From RGIG6919 sp045531905 (lineage in GTDB: Bacteria; Bacillota; Clostridia; Lachnospirales; Lachnospiraceae): 11,628 nucleotides of DNA. A program made the position numbers and the translations under genes. Where the stretch lies: positions 1 through 11,628 of the forward strand of contig JAZSEY010000005.1 in the NCBI GenBank assembly GCA_045531905.1, given 5' to 3'. Numbering within the stretch: the first letter of the stretch is position 1; every line of letters starts with the position of its first letter. Positions 1 through 6,982 of the stretch are shown piece after piece. The notes under the pieces were generated by a model. The model worked only from the letters and a program-made list of their open reading frames with translations. It was not told the origin of the DNA and did no database searches.

Positions 1-1
1 A

Positions 2-391
2 AACTTAGCATGTCGATGCTTCACACATTCTACGGAAACCATTTTATGGGCAAAGAAGAATGAAAAGAAGTCTCGGCATTTTTTTGATTATCAGAAGATG
101 AAAGAAATGAATGATGGTAAGCAGATGAAGGATGTGTGGACTGGTGCGTTAACCAAGCCTTCAGAGAAAACAGAAGGTAAACATCCTACACAGAAGCCAG
201 AATATTTGCTTGAGAAGATTGTATTGGCATCTACAGAGGAAGGACAAGTTATACTGGATCCTTTCTGCGGTTCCGGCACAACCGGAGTGGAGGCAATGCG
301 ATATGGACGGAAGTTTATTGGAATAGAAGTAAGTGAAGAATACTTGGAGATATCCAAGAAAAGATTGGAGAAGGTAGCGAATGACAAATAG
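2..391 (+). CDS. DpnA-like beta-class DNA adenine methyltransferase, 3' part (5' end outside window)
   Basis: C-terminal part of an S-adenosylmethionine-dependent DNA methyltransferase. The frame is open from base 2, so the first in-frame ATG (98) is internal and not the start. Visible motifs: FTHSTETILWAKKN and KQMKDVW (target-recognition/core region), HPTQKPEYLLEKI, then the SAM-binding motif DPFCGSGTTG at 257-286 and a following FIGIEVSEEYLEISKKRLE. Having the SAM motif C-terminal is the order of beta-class N4/N6 methylases such as DpnA (M2.DpnII); the catalytic DPPY motif would lie upstream of the window. The gene overlaps the DpnII-type endonuclease by 11 bp. In DpnII systems the gene order is dpnM, dpnA, dpnB, so this is expected to be the second methylase, modifying adenine in GATC. 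The specificity is inferred from the neighbour; a different target is possible in principle. Confidence 0.9.
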   Translation, partial: NLACRCFTHSTETILWAKKNEKKSRHFFDYQKMKEMNDGKQMKDVWTGALTKPSEKTEGKHPTQKPEYLLEKIVLASTEEGQVILDPFCGSGTTGVEAMRYGRKFIGIEVSEEYLEISKKRLEKVANDK

Positions 392-1244
392 AGATTTTGA
401 TGAATGGTTGAGCAAGTTTAGACCGAGTATATCAAGTTATGATTACTATATCGACTTTGAAAAAGTCGTAAGAAATGTAGAAGAAATCAAGGTGGAATTG
501 AATATTTTGAATTCCTTGATAGGTTCAAAAAACATAGAGGAAGACTTCGAAAGAATAGTGACAAAGTATCCGGAAACATTACAATGTGTTCCATTGCTTC
601 TTGCTGTAAGAGGATATGAAATCTATGCACAGGATGAAGATGGAGCGTTTTTGTATAACTTTAAGAAGATGAATTATAGCGTAGAGCAGTACAAGGTGTT
701 TATGCGTAAGACAGGATTGTTTGATATGATTGCGAATCACTTGGTAAATAATCTTGTAGATTATGCTCTGGGTATTGAAACAGGATTGGATTCTAATGGT
801 CGTAAGAATCGTGGCGGTCACCAGATGGAAGATTTGGTTGAGAAGTATATCGTGGCAGCAGGATTTGAAAAGGATGTAAATTACTTTAAGGAAATGTATC
901 TTAAAGACATTGAAGAAAAGTGGAACATTGACTTATCAGCACTTTCTAATCAGGGTAAGGCTGCGAAGAGATTTGATTTTGTAATCAAGACGGATAAGAT
1001 GATTTATGGTATTGAAACAAACTTCTATGGTGGCGGAGGCTCAAAACTCAATGAAACCGCAAGAAGCTATAAGATGCTTTCGCAGGAGGCAGATACCATA
1101 GATGTATTTACTTTTGTGTGGTTTACAGATGGGATCGGCTGGAAGAGTGCAAGAGGTAATTTGAGAGAGACATTTGAGGTTATGGATACTATTTATAGTA
1201 TTGATGATATGGAGAATGGAGTTATGCAAAGTGTTTTAATTTAG
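381..1244 (+). CDS. DpnII/MboI-family type II restriction endonuclease (GATC)
   Basis: 287-residue endonuclease, about the length of R.DpnII (288). It matches the DpnII family along its whole length: NFDEWLS-like start (RDFDEWLSKF), NILNSLIGSKNIEEDF, NHLVNNLVDYALGIETGLDSNGRKNRGG, KRFDFVIK and NFYGGGGSKLNETARSYK. The probable PD-(D/E)xK-type active site is D199 (FDFV) with E212-T-N214 (IETNFY), the canonical Lys being replaced as in the family; K222 follows in the SKLNETARSY block. It is expected to cut unmethylated GATC in the cytoplasm. The ATG at 381 is preceded by GGAGAAGG (367-374) and lies inside the end of the methylase gene, so methylase and nuclease are translationally coupled. No truncation or frameshift is seen. 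Confidence 0.95.
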   Translation: MTNRDFDEWLSKFRPSISSYDYYIDFEKVVRNVEEIKVELNILNSLIGSKNIEEDFERIVTKYPETLQCVPLLLAVRGYEIYAQDEDGAFLYNFKKMNYSVEQYKVFMRKTGLFDMIANHLVNNLVDYALGIETGLDSNGRKNRGGHQMEDLVEKYIVAAGFEKDVNYFKEMYLKDIEEKWNIDLSALSNQGKAAKRFDFVIKTDKMIYGIETNFYGGGGSKLNETARSYKMLSQEADTIDVFTFVWFTDGIGWKSARGNLRETFEVMDTIYSIDDMENGVMQSVLI

Positions 1245-1248
1245 GAGG
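1243..1248 (+). promoter_or_regulatory. Ribosome binding site overlapping the endonuclease stop codon
   Basis: AGGAGG lies 7 nt before the ATG at 1256 and shares bases with the TAG stop of the endonuclease (1242-1244). This fixes the NACHT gene start and suggests translational coupling of the NACHT gene to the restriction enzyme. Confidence 0.8.
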
Positions 1249-1255
1249 ATAGATT

Positions 1256-3088
1256 ATGGATATGAATACAAAAGAAGTAATGACTGGAGTTGCAACCAAT
1301 TTGATAGAAGACTCAATTAAAGGAGCATGGAAAAAAGTAAATAAGTTTTTCAAAGATATAGAAGCTAAGGATGAAATAAGATATGGTGAAGCGTATGAAG
1401 AATATTTGAGAAACACTAAGAATAAATATAGAAAGATTAAAACATTGATTTATAGACATGCACCTAAGGAGTTATATTCTTTTTATGAGTGTATAGGCGT
1501 CCATTATAATGGGAAGACTATAGATACGTCAAACATAAACAACTTGATTGGCGAGGAGAATAAGATTGTAATCACAGGTTCGGGAGGAATGGGAAAATCC
1601 ATTCTGTTAAAACATCTGTTTCTTAATGCTATTGAAGAAACTGAATACATTCCAATATTGATTGAATTAAGGAGTTTGAATGTTATCGAGGAGAAGAGCA
1701 TTTCTCTAAAGAATACAATTTATGATATGTTGGTGCAAAATGGATTTGTACTTGAAAAAGAGTATTTCGAATATAGTTTAACGGAAGGAGGTTATATAAT
1801 TCTGCTGGATGGCTTAGACGAAGTAAATAGAGATAGAGTGTCAAAAGTAACTGCAGAGATAAGAAATTTTAGTGATAAATTTAATGAAAATAAATATATT
1901 GTTTCTTCTAGACCTTCAGATGATTTTATTGGATGGAATGATTTTGCAGAAATGTCATCAATGAAATTGAATAAGAAACAGGCATTAGAATTGATCAAAA
2001 AAATAGAATTTGATGAAAATGTAAAGCAGGTTTTCTATAAAGAGTTAGATGAAAAATTGTACGATAAGTACAAATCGTTTGCATCAAACCCATTGTTGTT
2101 AAATATTATGCTGCTTACATTTAATAATAATGCTTCTATACCGGATAAGTTAAATGATTTTTATGAACAAGCATTTTCTACTTTGTTTAATATGCATGAT
2201 GCAACGAAAGACTCGTATGTCCGTGATATAAGAACTGGTTTAAGTTGTGAAGATTTTAAGACACTATTTGCGTATATTTGTTTTAAATCGTATTTCCGAG
2301 ATGAGTATGAATTTACAGAAGTAAAGTTGAGAAAATATATACAAGAAGCAAAAGAAAAATTTGGAGAGACACAGTTTACAATAGATGATTTTCAAGAAGA
2401 TTTAACAATGTCTGTGTGTATGCTAATGAAAGATGGGTTAAATTACCGATTTGCACATAGATCGTTCCAAGAATATTTTGCAGCTTGGTATACATGTAAG
2501 TTAACAGATGATGTTCAGCAAAAACTTTTGACGAATTGGTTAAAAGAATCTAATACAGTTAATACTGATTCATATTTTACCATGCTCTATAATATGCAGA
2601 GTGAGAAAGTAAATAAAATTATATTTGCTCCAGGAATAAAAGAAATAAAGCAGAGAGTAGATGAGGAGGGGTATAATTTTGAACTTTTAAAGTTTTTGTT
2701 TAAAGGAATTTCTCCTAGGAAAGTTGTTAAAAAAAGCGAAGATGGAAAAATAGAAGAGGTACACAGATTATCATTAGGTATAAAAGAAAGATACTATTGC
2801 GCTATATTAATGATGACGTGTAGGCTGAATAGGTACTCATATGATGAGATTAATGAGGAACAACATGAACAAGTGGCTTATAAATTATCTAATAGTAAAG
2901 TAGAAAAAATTGAGGACGAGTATATACTATTCGATGATGCAATAAAAGAAGTTGGCGAAGAATCACTATATTGTGCATTGGAATGGTTTAAAAGTCAGTT
3001 GGATTTTGTATTTGATATTTTGAATAAATGTGAGAATAATTCAATAGGACGTAAAAAGAAAGTTGCATCAATATTAGATGAATTGTAA
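1256..3088 (+). CDS. NACHT-domain STAND NTPase (bacterial NLR-like, putative antiphage protein)
   Basis: 610-residue NACHT-type NTPase. Residues 1-95 are mostly helical and charged, with no recognisable nuclease, TIR or protease motif. NACHT core: Walker A GSGGMGKS (108-115), Walker B LLDGLDE (183-189), sensor arginine in VSSRP (R219), and SNPLLL around 277-282. A winged-helix region ends in the FAHRSFQEYFAAWY block (399-412), typical of NACHT ATPases. The remaining ~195 C-terminal residues are helical-looking and contain no visible LRR, TPR or WD repeats, so any sensor is short. Bacterial NACHT proteins of this build are known antiphage NLR relatives; that role is inferred here from the family and from the adjacent GATC restriction-modification genes, with which it seems to form one operon. 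The gene looks more AT-rich than its downstream neighbours, in keeping with an acquired defence island. Confidence 0.9.
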   Translation: MDMNTKEVMTGVATNLIEDSIKGAWKKVNKFFKDIEAKDEIRYGEAYEEYLRNTKNKYRKIKTLIYRHAPKELYSFYECIGVHYNGKTIDTSNINNLIGEENKIVITGSGGMGKSILLKHLFLNAIEETEYIPILIELRSLNVIEEKSISLKNTIYDMLVQNGFVLEKEYFEYSLTEGGYIILLDGLDEVNRDRVSKVTAEIRNFSDKFNENKYIVSSRPSDDFIGWNDFAEMSSMKLNKKQALELIKKIEFDENVKQVFYKELDEKLYDKYKSFASNPLLLNIMLLTFNNNASIPDKLNDFYEQAFSTLFNMHDATKDSYVRDIRTGLSCEDFKTLFAYICFKSYFRDEYEFTEVKLRKYIQEAKEKFGETQFTIDDFQEDLTMSVCMLMKDGLNYRFAHRSFQEYFAAWYTCKLTDDVQQKLLTNWLKESNTVNTDSYFTMLYNMQSEKVNKIIFAPGIKEIKQRVDEEGYNFELLKFLFKGISPRKVVKKSEDGKIEEVHRLSLGIKERYYCAILMMTCRLNRYSYDEINEEQHEQVAYKLSNSKVEKIEDEYILFDDAIKEVGEESLYCALEWFKSQLDFVFDILNKCENNSIGRKKKVASILDEL

Positions 3089-3241
3089 TAAGGAATATTC
3101 AAAAGCAAATTATTTTGGGAGAGATGTCGTGGGACGTCCTGAGTAGTCTACCGTGTAAAACACGTATGCAACATTTGATGTAAGGAAACCCTTGTTTTCA
3201 AGCTATCAAAGCGTTAATCAACGTTATATGGAAATTACAAG
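3089..3241. other. Intergenic stretch after the NACHT gene, no recognised gene
   Basis: No convincing coding region. It contains a short palindrome GGACGTCC (3132-3139) and a small hairpin CGTGT-AAA-ACACG (3152-3164). Short open stretches exist but none has a good ribosome binding site. It could be an island junction, the tail of a structured transcript, or plain 3' UTR. Confidence 0.4.
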
Positions 3242-3270
3242 CTCCCTTGCTTATGCAAGGGAGTTTTTTT
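3242..3270 (+). terminator. Rho-independent terminator of the RM-NACHT operon
   Basis: Perfect 9-bp stem CTCCCTTGC / GCAAGGGAG around a TTAT loop, followed by seven Ts (3264-3270). It sits about 150 nt after the NACHT stop codon, so the transcript would carry a long 3' untranslated part. Confidence 0.9.
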
Positions 3271-3293
3271 ATATTAACATAATCTTTGACATC

Positions 3294-3328
3294 AAAAAAA
3301 GAACCCTGAAGTTTTCACTTCAAGGTTC
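3294..3328 (-). terminator. Terminator for the minus-strand membrane-protein gene
   Basis: Inverted repeat with GAACC...GGTTC outer arms and TGAAG/CTTCA inner arms around a short loop (3301-3328). Read on the minus strand it is followed by seven Us (3294-3300) and lies just after the stop at 3357. The plus strand also has a T-rich run after it (3329-3336), so it may act in both directions. Confidence 0.85.
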
Positions 3329-3356
3329 TATTTTTTCTATAGCTTACTATGCTAAC

Positions 3357-3848
3357 CTACTTCACCACGATATTTAAATGATATTTGTCCGCTAATTCTT
3401 GTGCATGCTTGTTAAAGGATGCGATGCCTGCATTTGCCTGGGTGAACATGGTCTGTACTTCATTTAACTTTGCCATATCATTGTTCTGCAATGCTGTTAA
3501 TGCTAATTCTACGCCTTGTTTGTAAGTTTCCAGTGCCTGAATGTATTCCTGTCTTAATGCTTTGCCTTCTTCTGTTTTGAGTTCAGTGCTTTGTAAAATC
3601 TGGATGGACTCGTTAATCTTAGGAACGATGATGGTTTCAATGCTGACCTGATATTGTCCCACAGATGTGTAGCTTGAGAACTTTCCAAGTTCATCGTTGA
3701 TAATCTTTGTATTGGCATTGATAACCTCGTTGTTTTTGTTTAGTAAGTTAGTTAAATCACTTCTTGCAGGACCCTGCCAGAAGATTCTGACTGCAACGAT
3801 GATGAGTACCACCGCGATGACCAATATGGTTTGTGCTTTCTTTGACAT
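3357..3848 (-). CDS. Small single-pass membrane protein with helical extracellular domain, unknown function
   Basis: 163 residues if it starts at the ATG at 3848, preceded by an excellent GGGAGGAA ribosome binding site (3853-3860). The frame stays open to an upstream ATG at 3977, but that start has no ribosome binding site and would run through the gene's own promoter. One hydrophobic segment (about residues 6-23, ILVIAVVLIIVAV) should anchor the protein, leaving a helical, Glu/Gln/Asn-rich domain outside with no cysteines or catalytic motif. The outer domain looks like a small helical bundle. I do not recognise the family. It is divergently transcribed from the MATE transporter; a functional link is only possible. 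Confidence 0.75.
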   Translation of the reverse strand: MSKKAQTILVIAVVLIIVAVRIFWQGPARSDLTNLLNKNNEVINANTKIINDELGKFSSYTSVGQYQVSIETIIVPKINESIQILQSTELKTEEGKALRQEYIQALETYKQGVELALTALQNNDMAKLNEVQTMFTQANAGIASFNKHAQELADKYHLNIVVK

Positions 3849-3897
3849 AATTTTCCTCCCTTTGTTTACCTCAATCATTTTATTATTAAACAGACAC

Positions 3898-3926
3898 ATT
3901 ATAGCACAGTATATCTGAAAATCCAA
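3898..3926 (-). promoter_or_regulatory. Promoter of the minus-strand membrane-protein gene
   Basis: On the minus strand: TATAAT (3898-3903) with an extended-10 TGC just before it, and TTGGAT (3921-3926) 17 bp upstream as a weak -35. The ATG at 3848 lies about 50 bp downstream. Confidence 0.7.
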
Positions 3927-3948
3927 TAATGACGTATGTAGAACTTTC

Positions 3949-3977
3949 TTGACAGCCGAGTTTGTGAGTGCTAACAT
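3949..3977 (+). promoter_or_regulatory. Promoter of the MATE transporter gene
   Basis: Perfect TTGACA (3949-3954), exact 17-bp spacer, and TAACAT as -10 (3972-3977), about 48 bp before the ATG at 4025. It is back-to-back with the minus-strand promoter; the two -35 elements are 22 bp apart, so one regulator could affect both. Confidence 0.7.
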
Positions 3978-4024
3978 TTATCATGTTGCGGTTAGGGAAA
4001 TAATGACAAAAAAGGAATGAGACA

Positions 4025-5392
4025 ATGAACGAAAAATCCGTAGAAATCTTTAAAAATGCACCAATACCAAAGGCGGTTATCAGTAATGTGATTCCGTCCA
4101 TTATCAGTATGATTATGGTGCTTGTATATAACCTGGCAGATTCATTTTTTATCGGTCAGACAAAAAATGCGCTGATGTTTACAGCGGTGTCTATTGCGAC
4201 ACCGGCATTTATGTTTTTTATGGCAGTGGGTATGTTGTTTGGTATTGGTGGAACATCACTGATATCACGATTGTTAGGGGAAGGAAAACATGATAGAGCG
4301 CAAAATGCTTCTTCCTTCTGTTTTTGGACAGGTTTGGTAATCGGTCTGGTATCCATGGTTTTGATTTACGTATTTGCAAAGCCAATCTGTTATACCATAG
4401 GAGCCAGTGAAGATACGATTCAGTATGCAACAGAGTATTTGGCAATTGTTGCTTTTGGTATTCCGTTTTTAATTTTAAGCAACAGTTTTAGTAATATTAT
4501 CCGATCTGAAGGCCATGCAAAGACTGCTATGTCAGGTATGATTATTGGTAATCTGGTGAATATTATCTTAGACCCAATTATGATTTTGGGACTGGGTTGG
4601 AATGTAGCTGGAGCGGCAGTGGCAACCGTGATTGGAAATGTCGTTTCCGCTGTTTTCTACATTGTACATTTAACATCTAAACGAACAATGCTTTCTATTA
4701 AGCCGAAGGATTACAGAGCTGGCGGAAAAATTGCAACGGGCATTTTTGCCATTGGAATTCCTGCATCCTTGAACAGTGTATTAATGAGTACTGCTCATAT
4801 TATTATCAATAATGCCATGGCTGATTTCGGCGATATGGCGGTGGCAGGACTCGGTGTTGCCATGAAGGTAAATATGATTGTGGTTATGCTGTTAATTGGT
4901 GTAGGTAGTGGTATTCAGCCGTTATTGGGATACTGCTACGGTGCGAGAAATAGAAAACGATACATGGGCGTATTAAAGTTTTCTCTTTTGTTGGCATTTT
5001 GCATGAGCTTAATCATGACTGTGATTTGTTATTTCGGGGCCAATCCGTTGGTAAGTGCCTTTGTAGAAGAAGCAGAAGCCCATGCATTTGGTATGGCATT
5101 TGCGCGTATCTACATTTATTCAGGTCCAATCTTAGGTATTATGTTTGTCTTTGTAAATGCAGTACAGTCTACAGGAGAAGCAATTCCGGCTTTGATACTG
5201 TCTATAAGCAGACAGGGATTGATTTATATTCCGGTATTATTTTTGTTTCAGCATTTCTTTGATTCGGCGAGATTACTTGCAGCAGCACAGCCAATCACTG
5301 ATTATCTGACTACCTTGCTTACAATTGTTTTATTTGCGTTTATATATAAGAAAAGACTTGCAAAAATGCCTGAACAGGTGGAGGAGATGTAA
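4025..5392 (+). CDS. MATE-family multidrug/cation antiporter
   Basis: 455-residue polytopic inner-membrane protein, the usual size for MATE (multidrug and toxic compound extrusion) transporters, which export organic compounds in exchange for Na+ or H+. Characteristic features: N-terminal PIPKAVISNVIPSIISM followed by NLADSFFIGQ, a GIGGTSLISRLLGEG loop after the second hydrophobic segment, an NIILDPIMILGLGWNVAGAA block closing the first half, and a related VGSGIQPLLGYCYGARN segment in the second half. About 12 membrane segments are visible. AAAGGA (4011-4016) lies 8 nt before the ATG. It resembles the MepA-like Firmicutes group; the substrate cannot be told. No intrinsic terminator with a T-run follows; the large palindrome at 5409-5770 comes next. 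Confidence 0.93.
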   Translation: MNEKSVEIFKNAPIPKAVISNVIPSIISMIMVLVYNLADSFFIGQTKNALMFTAVSIATPAFMFFMAVGMLFGIGGTSLISRLLGEGKHDRAQNASSFCFWTGLVIGLVSMVLIYVFAKPICYTIGASEDTIQYATEYLAIVAFGIPFLILSNSFSNIIRSEGHAKTAMSGMIIGNLVNIILDPIMILGLGWNVAGAAVATVIGNVVSAVFYIVHLTSKRTMLSIKPKDYRAGGKIATGIFAIGIPASLNSVLMSTAHIIINNAMADFGDMAVAGLGVAMKVNMIVVMLLIGVGSGIQPLLGYCYGARNRKRYMGVLKFSLLLAFCMSLIMTVICYFGANPLVSAFVEEAEAHAFGMAFARIYIYSGPILGIMFVFVNAVQSTGEAIPALILSISRQGLIYIPVLFLFQHFFDSARLLAAAQPITDYLTTLLTIVLFAFIYKKRLAKMPEQVEEM

Positions 5393-5408
5393 TTATCTGT
5401 TATTATTT

Positions 5409-5770
5409 CATATTCACATTTTGATATAGGCATGCGTAGCATTGTATTTGTATCATTAAGTATGTATAAGTGCATAGTTTTTTGGCTTTTATTCATATCA
5501 CACACAAAACTCCAACACAGGGAGATATATTTGCTTGAGGCGTGCCTCAAAATACGTCGGTACTTATTGGGCTGTCACACATTTATGTGTGGCAGCCCAA
5601 TTATGTACCGCTACGTATTTTGCGAGCGCAAGCGCTACGCTGGAGCAAATATATCTCCCTGTGTTGTTCAGACATTGTGCGTGATATGAAAACCAAAAAT
5701 CTACGCACTAACACATACTAAATAATTCAAATAAGATACTGCCTTATGCCTATATCAAAATGTGAATATG
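5409..5770. repeat. Large imperfect palindrome (MITE-like or cruciform-forming element)
   Basis: A 362-bp inverted structure with arms 5409-5535 and 5644-5770, each 127 bp. The outermost 25 bp (5409-5433 versus 5746-5770) and the innermost 23 bp of the arms (5513-5535 versus 5644-5666) are perfect inverted repeats centred on the same point. Most of the 79 bp between them also pairs, with mismatches and small bulges. The 108-bp centre contains further hairpins. No transposase gene is inside, and I see no clear target-site duplication. It may be a non-autonomous mobile element, or a transcribed region folding into one long stem that could also end MATE transcription. Confidence 0.85.
5534..5640. 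repeat. Cluster of hairpins at the apex of the large palindrome
   Basis: Four local stems occur in the centre: TTGAGGC-GT-GCCTCAA (5534-5549); AAAATACGT..GGTAC (5549-5563) pairing with GTACC..ACGTATTTT (5605-5621); TTGGGCTG.CACACAT (5567-5582) pairing with ATGTGTG.CAGCCCAA (5585-5600); and AGCGC-AA-GCGCT (5626-5637). Together they give a branched apex rather than a simple loop. Confidence 0.75.
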
Positions 5771-5829
5771 ATAAATATTACAAAAACCTTACTCTTTCCC
5801 AAAGTCTAGTATTGTTCATAATTTAGTAC

Positions 5830-5861
5830 TTGACATAGTAAGGTACTGGATATAATATAAT
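5830..5861 (+). promoter_or_regulatory. Promoter of the padR operon
   Basis: TTGACA at 5830-5835. Two overlapping TATAAT hexamers follow, at 5851-5856 (15-bp spacer) and 5856-5861 (20-bp spacer); neither spacing is ideal, so strength is uncertain. AGTA-AGG-TACT (5837-5847) lies between the -35 and -10. Confidence 0.65.
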
Positions 5862-5879
5862 ACTCAAGATAGGGAGTAT
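5860..5879 (+). promoter_or_regulatory. Inverted repeat, candidate PadR operator
   Basis: ATACTC-N8-GAGTAT, located just after the -10 and before the padR start. Many PadR proteins bind dyads with an 8-bp spacer near their own promoter. Related TACT/AGTA half-sites appear at 5825-5830 and 5837-5847. Autoregulation is inferred. Confidence 0.5.
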
Positions 5880-5903
5880 GGAAATAGAAGTGAGGTGACG
5901 CAT

Positions 5904-6221
5904 TTGAATGCACAATTTAAGAAAGGTGTCTTAGAACTGATTGTACTTAAGTCAGTCATACATAAAGACATGTATGGATATGAGTTAGTGGAAGAGGTAT
6001 CCAAGGTAGTAGATGTGAATGAAGGCACGATATATCCACTTTTAAAACGGTTGACCAATGAACATTATTTTGAAACCTATTTGAAGGAGTCTACGGAAGG
6101 ACCTCCGAGAAAGTATTATCACATAACGGCTACGGGTATTTTATATGAGAATCAGTTGGAAGAACAGTGGAATGCATTTTCTAAGCAGGTTAGTGAATTT
6201 TTAAAGGAGAGGAAATCATGA
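5904..6221 (+). CDS. PadR-family transcriptional regulator
   Basis: 105 residues from the TTG at 5904. I chose this start because GAGGTG (5892-5897) lies 6 nt upstream and the protein then begins MNAQFKKGVLEL, as is common in the family; an in-frame GTG at 5895 lies within that ribosome binding site and would add only three residues. Winged-helix hallmarks: KGVLELIVLKSV, MYGYELVEEV, the recognition-helix block EGTIYPLLKRL, and the wing EGPPRKYYHITATG. The C-terminal helix (LEEQWNAFSKQVSEFL) would make the dimer. PadR proteins are usually repressors that respond to small molecules. The stop overlaps the next gene's ATG by 4 bp (ATGA). PadR next to a HAAS/DUF1700 membrane protein is a recurrent Firmicutes pairing, so this regulator probably controls its own operon and envelope-related functions. 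Confidence 0.92.
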   Translation: MNAQFKKGVLELIVLKSVIHKDMYGYELVEEVSKVVDVNEGTIYPLLKRLTNEHYFETYLKESTEGPPRKYYHITATGILYENQLEEQWNAFSKQVSEFLKERKS

Positions 6222-6982
6222 AAAAGGAAGAATTTTTGACGAAGTTAAAAAAGAATCTCTCTGTATTAGAAGAAAAAGAGGTTCAGGATATTATTGAAGA
6301 ATATGAGCAGCACATAGATATGAAGATGCAGGGTGGATTGTCAGAAGAAGCGGCGATTGCGGATTTTGGTGATTTGAAGGAATTAACTGCAGGCATTTTG
6401 GAAGCTTATCATGTGAAGGCTGACTACCAGGTGGAGAAGAAGAATCTGGATTTTGAGAAGGTAAAGGAAGAGAGTAAGAAGGCTACTGAAAAGGCGACAA
6501 GTGCCATCGGGAAAGGTGCCGGTGTTATTGGCAAAGGCGTGGGAGCCTGTGGTAGAGGTATTGGTGTAGCCGGTAAATGGTGTGTAAAGCAACTGAAAAG
6601 TTTGTGGGAAGGCATGAAAAAGCCATTTGCAAAATGGAAGGAAAATGCGAAGAATCGTGAGAAGGATGCACAGGGAAAAGGCGTTATTGGAAAACTTTGG
6701 GTAAAGTTTGTTAATCTTTGCATGTTTATCTGGAGCTGCATATTGTGGGTGATTGGATTCTTCTGGGATTTGTGTTGGATTCTAATTGCACTGTTGTTTG
6801 GCTTAGGTACAGTTATCTGTGTATTTTTATTTGGTATCTCTATCGTGCTATTGATTTCGGGATATCCTTTGATTGGTATTACACTGGCATTGATAGGAGC
6901 CGGCGTGGTGTGCACGGCATTTGCACTGCTTTCGTTGATGTTGTTGCAGAAAAGACCGGAGGAGGTGAAGACACATGCGTAA
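6218..6982 (+). CDS. HAAS/DUF1700-domain membrane protein
   Basis: 254 residues. The N-terminal HAAS domain (about 1-70: KKEEFLTKLKKNLSVLEEKEVQDIIEEYEQH... GLSEEAAIADFG) is the DUF1700-type helical domain typically encoded next to PadR regulators. Residues ~87-122 form a glycine-rich stretch with repeated IGKGxGVxGKG-like units, an unusual insert resembling a glycine zipper. A basic, Trp-rich linker follows (KSLWEGMKKPFAKWKE). Residues ~160-243 are strongly hydrophobic and should form three or four membrane segments. AAAGGAGAGG (6203-6212) precedes the ATG. The gene overlaps padR by 4 bp and the next gene by 8 bp, so all three are one transcript. HAAS proteins are thought to work with PadR in membrane-associated signalling; the mechanism here is unknown. 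Confidence 0.88.
   Translation: MKKEEFLTKLKKNLSVLEEKEVQDIIEEYEQHIDMKMQGGLSEEAAIADFGDLKELTAGILEAYHVKADYQVEKKNLDFEKVKEESKKATEKATSAIGKGAGVIGKGVGACGRGIGVAGKWCVKQLKSLWEGMKKPFAKWKENAKNREKDAQGKGVIGKLWVKFVNLCMFIWSCILWVIGFFWDLCWILIALLFGLGTVICVFLFGISIVLLISGYPLIGITLALIGAGVVCTAFALLSLMLLQKRPEEVKTHA

Noticed and set aside
3121..3240. tRNA, tmRNA or retron RNA after the NACHT gene
   Set aside because: No cloverleaf, CCA end or reverse transcriptase gene; only short hairpins are present.
3192..3377. 61-codon open frame after the NACHT gene
   Set aside because: It starts at a TTG without ribosome binding site and runs through both terminators at 3242-3328.
3849..3977. 43-residue N-terminal extension of the minus-strand membrane protein
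   Set aside because: No ribosome binding site at 3977, and the extension would span the gene's own promoter; the ATG at 3848 has a strong one.
5432..5689. 85-codon open frame (and an antisense one at 5302-5550)
   Set aside because: It lies inside the large palindrome, has no ribosome binding site, and its content is set by the inverted repeats.
5409..5770. CRISPR array
   Set aside because: The repeats are inverted rather than direct, with no regular spacers and no cas genes.
6424..6915. 163-codon antisense open frame opposite the HAAS gene
   Set aside because: Pro/Thr-rich low-complexity product mirroring the Gly/Lys-rich coding strand; no promoter or ribosome binding site.
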